From NCBI GenBank assembly GCA_024138015.1, contig JAMXBB010000004.1, positions 80,697,613 through 80,761,612 on the forward strand: DNA of 64,000 bases, read 5' to 3'. The notes below the pieces were generated by a model. It saw only the letters and a list, made by a program, of their open reading frames with translations, made no database searches and was not told where the DNA came from. The stretch's first letter is position 1, and each line of letters begins with the position of its first letter. This document shows, piece by piece, positions 35,001-46,156 of the stretch. A program made the translations under genes and the position numbers. Source of the DNA: Lumnitzera littorea. Taxonomy: Eukaryota > Streptophyta > Magnoliopsida > Myrtales > Combretaceae.

Positions 35001-35873
35001 GCCAACTTTCTTATACGTCATTATGGTCATCAACATCACCTCCGACGACTAACCCAGTAGAGCCGAAAGTGATATCGATATTCTCATTGCCTATCTACGC
35101 GAGGTATCCATGGCCTTTATTCGAGTGGTTGGATCTGGAAAGAAAAAGAAAGTGTAAAAAAGGAAAAGTGTAAGTAAGGCAGGAACAAAGAGAAAAGAAG
35201 TTGATTTTATTTTGGGGAACTCTTTGTTGAGTACAAGCATTTGGAGAATAGAGACAATTTATTACAAAATCCTATAAAATACTGAATCATGATTTATCCT
35301 TTATCCTAAGGAAGACTTATTGTTATTCACAGGGATGGAGAACCAATTATTCAAGTGATGGGCTTTGTTGATTAGGCTAGCCCCTTCATTCTTGTTAGAA
35401 GTGCCTTCTTCAGCAGGCTTTGAGTATTAGGTTTCAATCTTGATGAAAGTTTCTGACAATAGTAGGAAGTTCATCGAAGTGTGATAGAACCTATCAACCT
35501 TTCTGCCCCTGGTTTGCATTCTTTGCAATTCTTCTGTTGGGGTTGGAATGTACCCTAACCCATAAGACCCAAACTGGCCTTCTTTATACTTCAGCCTCTC
35601 TTCTTTCTGCTGATTGGTGATCATGCATACCTCGTTAAACATCTGGAGTCCAAAGTCCTCTTGTTCTTCTGTACTGATATAGGGTATGGCTGTCTCTTTA
35701 TAGATTTCATAATCTTAGTCACCCAAAATTGTGATGAACTAGCCATTAGAGATGAACTTAACTTTCTGGTGAAGAGTTAACGGTATGGCCCCTGCTGAAT
35801 GTATCCAATGCCTTCCCAATAACAGATTGAAGGTCCTTGGAATGTCCAAAACCTGGAATGGGATGTTGAATGT
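35001..35873 (-). pseudogene. Tat protease-RT linker
   Basis: Degraded stretch between the protease and RT. A recognisable piece lies at 35642-35427: QKEERLKYKEGQFGSYGLGY and IPTPTEELQRMQ, a linker block seen in Tat-type polyproteins. No catalytic motif. Confidence 0.6.
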
Positions 35874-36540
35874 CTATGGGCTGATATCAACTAATAAGTC
35901 CACCTCCCCTATTATCTCACTCCTAGACCCATCAAAAGCTCTTACCGTTGTTGAACTAAGTTTGATAGTGGTTGTGTCGATACCCAATAGATCCAGGGTG
36001 GCTAAAGGACAAACATTTAGAGACGATCCATTGTCAATGAGGAATTTTATTGCGATGATGTTATTTATCCTTACTATTATGAACAAAGGCTTTGTATGTT
36101 GGGTACCTTCTTCGCCCAATTCCTTAGTGGAGAAGGAAATTTGATCTATGGTGAGGATAGAATTGGTGACAGAGCCAATCCTTTCAGTCGGGATTTCACG
36201 AAGGACCTTGACATCCCTTAGCGTTCTGAATAAGGCCTCTCGGTGTGGGTCTGATGCCATCGATAGACTCATGAGGGATATTTGTGCCGGCCGGAGTCTT
36301 AGCGAGCTGGTCCATTCTCTTGTACTTACTAGACTTGATCATTTTTGTAAAGGCAGTTAATCCTTCTTCATATTCAGCTTGTTCGGTGTTTGGCATTTCT
36401 TGTATGCCCTTCTTCTTTATGTCTTCCTTTGGATTGTAGATTATGTCGAAGCGAGTGATCTCCCCTACAAGCGAGCTTAATTGCCCTTGGTTTATTGCCT
36501 GGTAATTGAAGGGGGTAACTTTATAATTTTCGGGGGCCAC
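35874..36540 (-). pseudogene. Tat aspartic protease region
   Basis: Protease cleaves the polyproteins. Minus strand: MAPENYKVTPFNYQAI opens at 36540. After a frameshift near 36275 come DPHREALFRTLRDVKVL and the active-site segment AIKFLIDNGSSLNVCPLATL at about 36030. The family motif is D-N-G-S rather than D-T/S-G-A. VRAFDGSRSEIIGEVDL (about 35940) ends the domain. It is preceded by a 95-bp tandem duplication (36495-36684). Confidence 0.88.
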
Positions 36541-36684
36541 AGGTACGTGGAATGTATACCTTTTAGTTTATGGGACTTCTTTTTTATAATTGCCTGGTAA
36601 TTGAAGGGGGTAGCTTTATAATTTTCAAGGGCCACAAGTACGTGGAATGTGTACCTTTTAGTTTATGGGACTTCTTATAGAACC
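36495..36684. repeat. 95-bp tandem duplication between gag and protease
   Basis: Two copies starting TTGCCTGGTAATTGAAGG at 36495 and 36590. Ninety-five is not a multiple of three, so the duplication itself shifts the reading frame between gag and protease. Confidence 0.92.
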
Positions 36685-36699
36685 TATAAACCTTTGGTT

Positions 36700-38209
36700 C
36701 TTGGTTTCAATCGATCATGTTGATGGAAAATTCTAGGTGGTCAGATATCATATTGATGACAGGTCCATGGCTTAGCAGTGGGTTGTTGTTGACATTTAGG
36801 GTAGGAGCCTCCACAAAATCCAATCGTACTGTATCTTCATCGATCAAATCTTGGATTTTGTTTTTCAACCTCTAGCATGAATCAGTTAAATGGCCTACTT
36901 ACCTTAGATGATATTGACATCTTGCATTGGGATCAAAGAACTTCGGCCTGTACATTTCACTAGGAGCCTCAGAATGTAGCAGATTATCTCTTTTTAACTT
37001 CTTGAGCACCTAACTAAGTGGAACAGGTATTATGGTGAACTGTCTTAGGGCCTGGTTAACCCATAGTTGGTTTCTATACTGTGGTTGAGCTAGCAAGGGA
37101 TTCATCCTAAAAGAAACTTAAGAGTTAGGTCTTGTATTCGAGTTGACCATGCTAACAGTAGCTTCTTTAGGCTTGCTGGTGGTGGGTTTAGCAGAAGGTG
37201 GTCGTTTATCTGCTGTTTCTTGCAGCTTGCCAGAGGAAATGGCATTCTCAATTCGACACCCTGTTGCCACTATTTCTGTAAAGCTAAAAGAGTCTTGTCC
37301 AATCAGGTGAGTAAAGTATGGCCTCTCAAGAGTGTTAATGAAAGTTGTTGTCAACTCTTTTTCAATCACAGGGGTAGATACCCTTGTAGCTAAAGACCTC
37401 CACCTTTGAGCATATTCTTTGAAGGACACATTATGTCTTTTCCTTAAGGCAACCAAATCTATCATTGTTGGTGCCACTTCAACATTAAATCTATATTGCT
37501 CATAGAATGCTTTAGCTAGCTTCTCCTATGTATTTACCTGATTTAAGTTCAACTAGGCATACTAAGTTAAAGCAGGGCCTGTCAGGCTGTCCTAAAAGAT
37601 CTGGACCATGAGTTGATCATACTGTGTATACTTGCCCATCTTACGTACATATAGCCGAGTATGTAGCTTGGGGCATCCAGTCCCATTGTATTTTTCAAAA
37701 TCAGGTACTTTAAATTTTTCTAGGAAGCTTCCATAATTGTAAGCAGAGAAATCTGTTATTCCAGTGTGCTCAAATCCATCATACCCCTTAAGCATTTTCA
37801 TTTTTTCAGTGATCTATCGTGTTAATCGCTCTTCGAGCTCCTTCAATCTGTCCTGGTCAACTTTAGGCTTCAAGTTAATTGGGAATGAGTAAGTATTCGG
37901 TTCAAAGGTTAGGTTGGCCTTTGGAAATACCCCTTTAGTTTCAAAGGATTCAAAGCCCTGATTGCCTTTAGGGTAAGCTTCTTCTATTTCAATAGGTAGG
38001 GCCTCAGCATTCTTTCTATATTAGGCTTTAGAGTGCTCTTCATTTGATGGGGCCGTAAACCTAAGTAGAGAGATGTTGTTAGCAAGGAAGCTCAGTTGAT
38101 CTACCATCTTTCCCATTATTCGTTCCAAAGATTGGAATCTCAACTCTGTAGAGTCAATAACCTCGGGATTGCTATTGTCATTATTGTTGTTGTTTCCTTA
38201 GTTAGCCAT
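36700..38209 (-). pseudogene. Tat gag
   Basis: Gag forms the particle. The start MAN is at 38209 on the minus strand; after it come a low-complexity Asn-rich piece, LRFQSLERIMGKMVDQLSFL, and then the capsid core with FLEKFKVPDFEKYNGTGCPK (about 37740), the Tat hallmark. The capsid continues with LVALRKRHNVSFKEYAQRWR (37450) and LERPYFTHLIGQDSFSF. A nucleocapsid-like C-H remnant, CQYHLR-VGHLTDSC, lies near 36910. All pieces from 38209 to 37118 share one frame with nonsense codons, e.g. before GNNNN, EKMKM and DSLTGPA. Confidence 0.9.
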
Positions 38210-38479
38210 TCTAGCTTGAGAACGAGTTTTGATGGGGCTTCTCTAGAAGGCTTAACGTTTGGGAGCTATCTTGGCAACCTATGCAAAAATCACTTCTCAA
38301 TAAGTTAACGTAGGGATATTTTGAAAAAAGGAATGCAAATGAATGAAATGTAAGTGGATCACATGGATGAAAAGGAGAGGATCGACAAATGATTAACAAA
38401 ACAGCAAGTTATTCATTATGAAAGAAAGAAAAAGGTACAAATTCATCTATGCTAATTTCCTTCTTTTTTGTAGGCCAGA

Positions 38480-39929
38480 TGACATTTTCTTCTTCTTTTG
38501 GTCATGCTTAGCTGCTTCTTCAAACTCTTGAATTTTCTTCTGAGCCATCTTCAACTGGTGTTCCAGGGCATGTGACCTTTGTCTAGATTCTCAGCATAGG
38601 TTCGCCCATTCATCTTTCTCATCATGGAGGATCTCCATACGCACTTTCATTTGGTCCATACAGGTCACCATTTCAGAGTTAGGACGCATAGGGGAGGTTT
38701 AAAGGACTTCTGGTGCTCGATATCGCACTGTGCATACCTTGTGAAGTTAATTGTATAAATACTCTTTGGTAACCCGATGTTTATCCACTTCTCCTATGAA
38801 CTCACTCAGATTGATGTTTGGGCTTATGGTCCGGGTATCCCACCAAGCTTTGATCTTATGAAGTTTAGATACCTTTTCTGTAGAGTGAGGCTCTTCGAGA
38901 TTAAGAGTGAATGGTTCTGGTGAAGGTTTGTGAACTATGTCTTGGATCCCTCCGAATTGTCTTACCATGTTGCTTGGACAGTAGCCTGTACACCAGCTCA
39001 TCCCAATCAATGGTACAGCATGGTAATTCTTGCAAATTAGAATGACCTTAGTGTAATTGCTCCACCTAGTAGTCCACAGTATGTCTTCTACTCGAAAATC
39101 TTGTAGAACCTCTTTCCAAAGAAGGGTAAGGATATCTTCTGGTAATTTGATCTTATCGACAAAAGAATCAATAAGGTCAACCTTATTCGTGAATGCTCTC
39201 CTTATTAAATCCAACCCAAAGCACTTGATGTGTCTGATGAACCAAACCATTAATAATGCCATGCTTGACCTAAGATCTCCGTAGCCCCTTTCTTTAAGGA
39301 AGTTAAGATTCCTTATCTGCTCAACAAGTAGGGCAAGAATGTATGATTTACCTTCCCAGAACTGAGCCACTAACTCTTTTACCCTAAAGTGTATGAGAAG
39401 AGACCCACTTGGCAACAAGATAATGGCAAACACAGCTAGCACATAAGCCTTGATTCAGTTTTCTCTCCAATTCCCGAAAAATAGTGCTTGATTATTGGAC
39501 CTAGGCTCATTTTAGAACCAATGGACTAGATCCCATATCTTGATGGCATATTTGTTGTAGTTGTTTAGGGCCTCATTTATCTCTTGAGAAGATATATGTT
39601 GGGCCGAAGCTGAGTTTCGGGATGTATATTTCATCTAAAGGAAGAGCTTAGAGCAGTTGGGTGTACTCCTCTAGAGTTGGGCTGATTAGATGTAGTCCAA
39701 ATTGGAAAGCCACTTCTTTAGGCTCCTAGAAATGGACTAAGGCCCTTACTAGCATGATGTTAACTTTCACTTTAGCTAATGAGAGTATGGGTCTAATTTT
39801 GTTGGTAATGAACTGTTGCTCTCTCGGATTGAAGGTTTGAAACCACTGGTTAAGTATAAGGTTTGGGTCTGCAGGTTTGTAGACATGAATCTCTTTGGTG
39901 AGAACCCTAGTGCTAGATGAACTGGCCAT
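38480..39929 (-). pseudogene. Tat extra ORF1 upstream of gag (DUF7745-like)
   Basis: Begins MASSSSTRVLTKEIHVYKPA at 39929. Continues with LILNQWFQTFNPREQQFIT, MLVRALVHF, then a stop (one G-to-A from tryptophan) and FGLHLISPTLEEYTQLL. After a frameshift between 39726 and 39442 it reads YILALLVEQIRNLNFLKERG. The ending is a likely coiled coil rich in E, K and Q (HALEHQLKMAQKKIQEFEEA, about 38560). This arrangement, L-LV-F-WDP-like followed by P-T-EEY, resembles the DUF7745 proteins and the ORF1 of Ogre/Tat elements. The function of ORF1 is unknown in the family. No catalytic motif visible. Confidence 0.75.
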
Positions 39930-40501
39930 TTCTGGAACATTACAAAGAAAGCATAAATTACATAAAAGACTAATATACAAGATCTCCTATGTACATCAAT
40001 TCTAGGAAGAATACAGGAAAACTAAAACTCCAGAATCTTTGTCATTTTTTCTTTTTTTTTTTTTATGTAACATTGCCGTTTTGCTAATTCTTTGTTGACC
40101 CTATGAAGTATAATGCAAGACAGGTGGGTTCTAATGGTCCTTAAACTCTGTAACCTCATACGTTTATAAAGAAACGGTTCTTTGGTCACATCGAAGTTTA
40201 AGTGGAGTAGTCTAATCGGCCCCGAATAGTGGTTGCCCCACTACATCTGAGACTTTACACAATGGCTCCCCATCTTAAGGTCCTATAACGGTCTGGGTTC
40301 GACTGCATCTACCATGCATTCAAGATGCAATAAAATAAATCTCATGCTTACTAAAATAAATATGCTAATTAAAACAAATATGTACACAAAGCAATCAAAT
40401 AAACAAATCACTATATAAAAGAATAAATAACTAAATAATGTGGGTAATTTGAAAAGCGATTTTAATTTCGAAGTGTTTTTAAGTGGTTAGCCCTCTTGAC
40501 G
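39930..40501 (-). other. Tat 5' untranslated leader
   Basis: Non-coding region between the PBS-like site and ORF1. Contains a T run near 40049-40063. A leader and possibly packaging signals are expected here, none recognisable. Confidence 0.6.
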
Positions 40502-40523
40502 GTCCCCAATGGAGTCACTAAGC
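40502..40523 (-). promoter_or_regulatory. PBS-like site of the Tat element
   Basis: Directly inside the 5' LTR on the minus strand: GCTTAGTGACTCCATTGGGG, then ACC. The GTGACTCC...GGGGAC phrase is typical after Tat 5' LTRs. I could not decide the primer tRNA from it. Confidence 0.6.
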
Positions 40524-41471
40524 TATCGAGCCTGGTTTTTCTCCCTCCTGGTTCTTTTTATAAAATTAGGTCTTATTTAAATTGATCAATACTAAACCCT
40601 ACCCGTTTAATATTAACCATCGACTAGGATTTAAAAAAGACCATTTTTTTCCAACTTGAAAAGATTTAGAGTCACCACCCGACCAAAGTCAGGAAAAGGG
40701 GTTAAGTTATAACCAATTGGGTGGATTGGTTATAACTTAGCTACCGGTCTATCGATTAAAAAACCAAATTATAAATACGATTTTTTTAAAACTAGAGATC
40801 TGGATCCGGGGGCTAATTTATTAAACCCTAAACAGGTACCACTTTTAACTTTTCAAATTTAACTTCGCTTTTCAAATATACCCTTTTTAATTTCTAAAAA
40901 ACATCTAATTATGATACACAGGACTAAATTGATTAATTTACATAAATATCTAAAAATGGAAAAAATAAAACTTTCCATATTTTAAGTCGCCCCATACTTG
41001 CGAACGGATGCCTACGTATCCGCCATTCAGGATCAACCGTACATAGTTCTTTTAATGAAAATATAGCGGGTTGATTGATTTTAACTTTAGAAAAATTGCC
41101 AAGTTTACGTTTTTACCCATTTTGAGTTGATTTGAGAAAAGATTATAATGGGTTTTAAGTTGGATTTTATTTTTGGAAATTCTAAATGATTCTAATTTGA
41201 AATTTGATTTATTTATTTTCATTTATTTTTAGAAAACTCATTTTTTCAAAGTGTGAGAACGATTTTTGTTTACTAACCTATTTATTTATTTTTATTATAT
41301 TATCTTATTTATTTTATACTTAATCTATCTATTTCTATTAAAATAAATAAATAAACTACTTCCTCTTCTTTTTTCTTTCTCTTTTTGTTTTTTCTTCTCT
41401 TTCTTTTTTTTTTCCTTTCTCTCATTTATAACATTTACAAATAAACAAATGAATAAAATTAAAAAAAAAAA

Positions 41472-41607
41472 GGTCAGCTTAAAGTCGACTCACTTCGGCT
41501 TGGATCGGCTCAGTCGACTCACTTCGGCTCGGTCGGCTCACTTCGACTTGAGTCGACTCACTTCAGCTTGAATCGACTTACTTTGGCTCAGATTGGCTCA
41601 CTTTGAT
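41472..41607. repeat. about 20-bp minisatellite in the Tat 5' LTR
   Basis: Counterpart of 27183-27347 with fewer GGCTCACTTCGACTTGAGTC-like units; the copy number has drifted between the two LTRs since insertion. Confidence 0.75.
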
Positions 41608-41748
41608 GGTAGTGGTTTTCGTCAACAAACACCGTAGGGGATGCTATCTTAGAGAGAGAGGAATCGTGCTAGAGAGAGGAAACTTCGATTTTTGTTTTTC
41701 TAAAGTGTTTTGAAGTTTTCGTTGTGTTTTGAAAATGAAGAGTAGACC

Positions 41749-41760
41749 CCTATTTATAGG
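41749..41760 (-). promoter_or_regulatory. TATA box of the Tat 5' LTR
   Basis: CCTATAAATAGG on the minus strand, the presumed Pol II start region for the element's genomic RNA. Confidence 0.75.
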
Positions 41761-41911
41761 TGTCATAGTCGTGTTAAGGATAGAAAAAATTAAATGCAAT
41801 ATGATTTTCTTCCAATTTTGGATTGGACGAACCTAGACAATATGTGGTGATGACATGAATGTGGTGATGACATGGCAATAAAGGGAGAAAAGAAAATAAA
41901 AGATACATTTT

Positions 41912-41994
41912 GCACCTTCCATAAATTGAACCCAAGATCTCCAAGTCATATGCAATATCAAGTCCAGATGCTTATCCAACTAAGCTATTGGTTT
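41912..41994 (-). promoter_or_regulatory. tRNA-like segment with A and B boxes (5' LTR)
   Basis: Minus strand: TAGCTTAGTTGG (41987-41976) matches the eukaryotic A-box consensus TRGCNNAGYNGG at every position. GGTTCAATTTA (41932-41922) matches the first half of the B box. About 43 bases separate the boxes, within the tRNA range, and an anticodon-arm-sized stretch lies between. The T-stem is imperfect. It lies about 160 bp upstream of the TATA box. Either a captured tRNA/SINE head or an element-owned Pol III promoter. Confidence 0.68.
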
Positions 41995-42376
41995 TTCCTT
42001 ATTCATACATGTAATTAATTGCACATATGGACCAAGTTAACTTAAGGTAGATTCAAATCTAAGCCTAGACTCAACAGCATTTTATTCAAAACTATTAAAA
42101 TTGAAATTAAAATTATATTCTATTTAAACAACCTAAAAATTTATTATTTTCTAAATACCCTATTTTATTTTGTGACTTTTCAAATTTCTTTTTTTTTTTT
42201 TTGTACTCTTTCCTATTTTCCTATCTTTTTATATTTTTCTAAAATTCCTATTTTTTCTAAATTTCTTCATTTTGGGGGGCTTTATTTAATTTTCTATTTT
42301 TTTTTACTTTTTCTAATTTAGGACCCTATAACCTAATTTGAAAAATAAAAGGAGGGGCAAAAATTAGGTGTCTACA

Positions 42377-43254
42377 TAACCAAAAAGACGAGGGGAAGGA
42401 AAATAAATACTTGGCATCAACTCCGTTGTTAGCCGAGGTGCCGAGAAATCACAAGGCCAAGTACTCAAGACAAAAGAACCACTTGGTATGACCTTAAGAG
42501 ACTAGTACCGACTAATTCTAGCACTCAGCAATTATGGGCCGACCTATCTAGTATCTCGGCTAAGCTACGCGAGACATCAAGGACCCCTTCCCGAACCCAT
42601 ACATCCAACTGCTGACCCCATCCAGTTTGGATACTACTCCTCCCAAGACATGCCAAGTGACTACATGCTAAGTCCTATAAAACGTATAGTTTTGTATTCT
42701 TGTATATGTTTTCTTTTATTTTATTTATGCATCCAATTCTTTAGGGTTTAAGGCCTTGTACGTTATTTATAGTTTTGCCACTAAGGTTTAGGATTTGCTA
42801 ATATTTATACAACTAAATAGCAACATTTATACAACTAAATTGATAGACAGATAGATATATAGAGATATATACAGAGAATGAAACTTTCCTCTTTCGAGTA
42901 AGACTATACCTAAGTTAGCATTTACCAAATTATTGAATGTTGATTAGACTCTTTAATCATCCCTGTGTTCTTATCAATCTTATTCTCAGATTGTGGTGAA
43001 CCCCTTCATTTGAACCAGTTAGTGAGTTGCATCTAACCTTCATTTGAAAACCCGAGCAACATTTAGTATTCATGAGTCATATCGAACTCTATTTTGAGCT
43101 CAAACCCCCTGATTATGTTTGTGTCTTGGTGAGTTATATCCATTCACATTCACCACCAAAACCTTCCTATTCTTCGTACCCATCTTCCTTTTGAATACCC
43201 ATTCCTGTTCGTTCATTCTAAATCCGTTGCTATTCTTATTTTGATCCCTTATCA
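42377..43254 (+). mobile_element. 5' LTR of the gag-protease element, second piece
   Basis: Resumes after the Tat insertion with the second TAACC (42377-42381) and matches the 3' LTR from about 45356 to 46156. Ends CCCTTATCA. The stretch GATAGACAGATAGATATATAG is near 42842. A possible TATA/leader lies around 42660-42700. Confidence 0.9.
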
Positions 43255-43257
43255 TAT

Positions 43258-43269
43258 TGGTACCAGAGC
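43258..43269 (+). promoter_or_regulatory. primer-binding site (initiator Met tRNA)
   Basis: TGGTACCAGAGC, one base different from the plant iMet PBS TGGTATCAGAGC, three bases after the LTR end. Confirms element orientation and the LTR border. Confidence 0.88.
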
Positions 43270-43466
43270 TTTGGGGAGACACATGTGCTAGTGTTCTTTA
43301 AAGTAGATTTGTGGTTCTAACATTTCTTTTAATCATTGTTCTGTAGTTTAGTGTACTATTCATAGTAGTAAGTAGTTGAAAAAGCTGAGTAGTGGTTGTT
43401 TCTATGTTAATATAATTCTGTTTTATTGTTTCTTCAATTTTTTGGTAAATTACTATACAAGCAAGA

Positions 43467-45180
43467 ATGTTAGAGGATAGTGTGAACAACACTAGTGATA
43501 GCCTTCATAGAAGCTTGAGATGATGCATTGATAAATTAGAATATCAAATTCAAAATCTCACTATCTCTATCCATGAACTCACTGGATTAGTCAGAGGTCG
43601 CAGACATGATGACCAAGGAGGAAGAAGGGAGTGAACACCTACATGTAGAAGTGGTTCTAATGAACTTGATCATAACGAGCGACAACCGAAAAGAGCTACC
43701 ATGCCGAGAAGAAGAGAACACCATCCAGTACCAAAAAGAGGAAATGAAAGGAGTATTGACTCTGAAGCAAATCAAGAAGCCCGAAGAAAAGAGCCAAAGT
43801 TGAGAAGAGGTGTAGCTGAGTAAAGCTCTAACAGAAGTAGCTGAACTAAAGAGAATCGACCAACTTGGAATGCAAGGGATATACCTTAAGCCCCTGGCCA
43901 AGGACTTGACAATATAAAGCTTAAGTTGCCGACTTAAAGAGTTCCTTAACTAGGTCCCTCGAGTCAAGAAATTGTTCAAGTACTACGAGTATGATGATCA
44001 AACAAAGGTTGAGCTGGCTTCACTATCCCTTATTGAATACACAAGTCTTTGGTGGGATAAGCTGGTTGCCAAGTGAGATGCTGAAGGAGAAGAGCCAATT
44101 AGAACATGAAGACTTATGAAGTGATTAATGAAGCAATGCTTTGTACTAACCTACTTCAAGCAAAAGAGGCTCCATGCCTTCTAGCACCTAAGACAAGGTC
44201 GAAATACTATTGAAGAGTATTTACAAGAGTTTAACACCTTGATGATGAGATGTAAGGTTGCTAAGCCATAGGACCACACCATTGTTAGATTCTTAAGTAG
44301 ACTCCGAGATGATATTGTCGACATCGTTGAACTGCAGCCATTCAACTCTCTAGACAAGTTAATTAATTTGGCATTAAAACTAGAGAGGCAGAGGAGAAGA
44401 AGGCATCAAAAGCCAAGTAACCGACCTCAACAAGGTAGCCTTGAGCTTAAGAGGTATGCCGAGAGAAGGCAAAAAAAGAAGATGGAGAAAGGAGAGCCTA
44501 GCTGACTAGCCCATGCTAAGAAAAAGATTTCCGAGAAAGAGAAGGCACATGGCAACAAGGCCCAAGAAGTGAAATGCTTCAAATGCTTAGGCTACAAACA
44601 TATTGCTTCCCAATGCCCAAATAAAAGGGTTATGGTCTTGAAGGGCAAAGGGCCCGAGGCTCAAATCGAGAGTTAGAGTGACAAGAGCTCGGATGACCAG
44701 TTGATAGAAGAAGATGTCTATCCCGAGGATCTCGTTAAACTCTTAGTTATGGTGACAAGAGCTAACCTAAAGGCAAATCCCGGACAAAGGGAAAATTTGT
44801 TTCATATGCGGTACCTGGTACATGGGAAGACCTGTTCCCTGGTTATCGATAGAGGTAGCTGCACCAACATCATCTCTACCGAGCTAATGGAAAAGGTGAA
44901 GTTACCGACCTACTCTCACCCCTGACCCTATATATTGAAGTGGTTTAATGACAAGAGTATGGTCCATGTGCATAAGCGTGCTTAGATTACATTCAAGGCA
45001 AGATAGTACGAACACAAGATTGAATTTGATGTGGTCCCTATGAAAGCTACAAATCTACTTCTTGGCCGACCATGGGAGTTTGATCGGAAAGTGATCCATG
45101 ATGGATTCCTTAACACTTACACTGTTCAGAAGGATAGGAAAAGCTATCTCTTAACCCCGATGAGCATTGAGGAAATCTAG
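43467..45180 (+). pseudogene. chromovirus-type gag and protease, no pol
   Basis: Gag-protease polyprotein relic. The capsid region is recognisable in SLIEYTSLWWDKLVAK (about 44020) and NTIEEYLQEFNTLMMRCKVA (about 44205). The zinc knuckle CFKCLGYKHIASQCPNKR is intact (about 44576). The protease active site reads CSLVIDRGSCTNIIS (about 44835), with the central residue of the usual D-G-G-S replaced by arginine. KATNLLLGRPWEFDRKVIHD (about 45045) ends the protease. After TPMSIEEI (45175) no RT, RNase H or integrase follows; 110 bp later the 3' LTR starts. Frames change several times and stops are frequent before 44120. Confidence 0.9.
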
Positions 45181-45290
45181 AGACACACGGTACCCATGTT
45201 AAAACGAAAAGGGAGAAGGAGCTTATTCGACATCCCAGCCCGAACTCAACACTTAATGTCGATGATGACTTCCTTTCAAACCCACGGTAA

Positions 45291-46156
45291 TTATGGGAAT
45301 CAGCCTCCGACAATATCCAAGCCGAGTCTTATCAATGCTTGCCAAGGATGAGCTGCAACCAAAAGGACAAGGGGAAGGAAAATAAACACTCAACATCAAT
45401 TCTATCATCAGCAGAGGTGCCGAGAAATTGCAAAGCCAAGTACTCAAGACTAAAGAACCACTTAGTATGACCCTGAGAGACTAGTGCTGACTAATTCTAG
45501 CACTCAGCAAGTATGGACCAACCTGTCTAGTTTCTCAACCAAGCCATACGATACGTTAGGGATCCCTTCCCGAACCGGTACATCCAACTACCAACCTTAT
45601 CCGATTCAAATACTACTCCTCCCAAGACATGCTGAGTGACTGTATGCTGAGTCTTGTAAAATGCACAGTTTTATACGTTATTTATAGTTTTGCCACTAAG
45701 GTTTAAGACTTGTTATAAATAGTAATATTTGTACAACTAAATGGATAGACAAATAGATATACAGAGATATATAGAGAGAGTGAAACTTTCCTCTTTCGAG
45801 CAAGGCTATTCCTGAGTTAGCATTTGCTGGATTATCGAATATTGATTAGACTCTTTAATCATTCTCGTGTTCTTATCAATCTTATTCTCAGATTGTGGTA
45901 AACCCTTTCATTTGAACTGATTAATGAGTTGCATCTAACCTTCATTTGAAACCTCAAGCGATATTTAGTGTTCGTGAGTCGTATCAAACTCTATTTTGAG
46001 CTGAAACCCCCTGATTGTGTTTGTGTCTTAGTGAGTTATATCCATTCACATTCACCATCAAAACCTTCCTATTCTTCGTACCCATCTTCCATTTGAATAC
46101 CCATTCCTGTTCATTCATTCCGGATCCACTGCCGTTCTTATTTTGATCCCTTATTA
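45291..46156 (+). mobile_element. 3' LTR of the gag-protease element (866 bp)
   Basis: Starts TTATGGGAATCAGCC (TG changed to TT) after the purine-poor CCCACGGTAA and ends CCCTTATTA. It is the uninterrupted counterpart of 26146-26215 plus 42382-43254. Around 45357 it preserves the pre-insertion state of the Tat target site. Confidence 0.92.

Larger units (their letters stand above)
26216..42376 (-). mobile_element. Ty3/gypsy Tat-lineage element, 16.2 kb, nested
   Basis: Near-complete but decayed element on the minus strand. Order: 5' LTR (42376-40524), PBS-like site, extra ORF1 (39929-38480), gag (38209-36700), protease (36540-35874), RT, RNase H and second RNase H-like domain, integrase (to about 31690), tandem-repeat array (30835-28500), hairpin and polypurine tract, 3' LTR (28264-26216). 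The double RNase H, ORF1 before gag and repeat-bearing 3' region are characteristic of Tat/Ogre-type elements. Termini are TG...TA rather than TG...CA. A hand comparison of the first 205 aligned LTR bases gave about 20 differences, so the insertion is not recent. Every ORF has stops. Confidence 0.93.
40524..42376 (-). mobile_element. 5' LTR of the Tat element (1853 bp)
   Basis: Minus-strand start TGTAGACACCTAATTTTTGCC at 42376, end CTCGATA at 40524. Contains the TATA box (41749-41760), tRNA-like segment (41912-41994) and short-unit array (41472-41607). Compared with the 3' LTR it lacks a segment of roughly 90 bp (position equivalent to 27595-27705). Confidence 0.93.
26146..46156 (+). mobile_element. 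gag-protease-only gypsy element, interrupted by a Tat element
   Basis: Outer coordinates of an element made of a 5' LTR in two pieces (26146-26215 and 42377-43254), PBS (43258), gag-protease (43467-45180) and 3' LTR (45291-46156). It is flanked by GTAAA duplications. Without the 16.2-kb Tat insertion it is about 3.8 kb. Reverse transcriptase, RNase H and integrase are absent although both LTRs, the PBS and gag are recognisable, so it is either an internally deleted copy or a non-autonomous family mobilised in trans. The gag type and PBS indicate chromovirus relatives. Confidence 0.88.

Noticed and set aside
34265..36360. Plus-strand ORFs of 70-119 codons opposite the Tat pol
   Set aside because: Antisense shadows of the minus-strand RT and protease.
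41912..41994. A functional tRNA gene
   Set aside because: The A box is perfect but the T-stem and acceptor stem do not pair well and the B box is incomplete.
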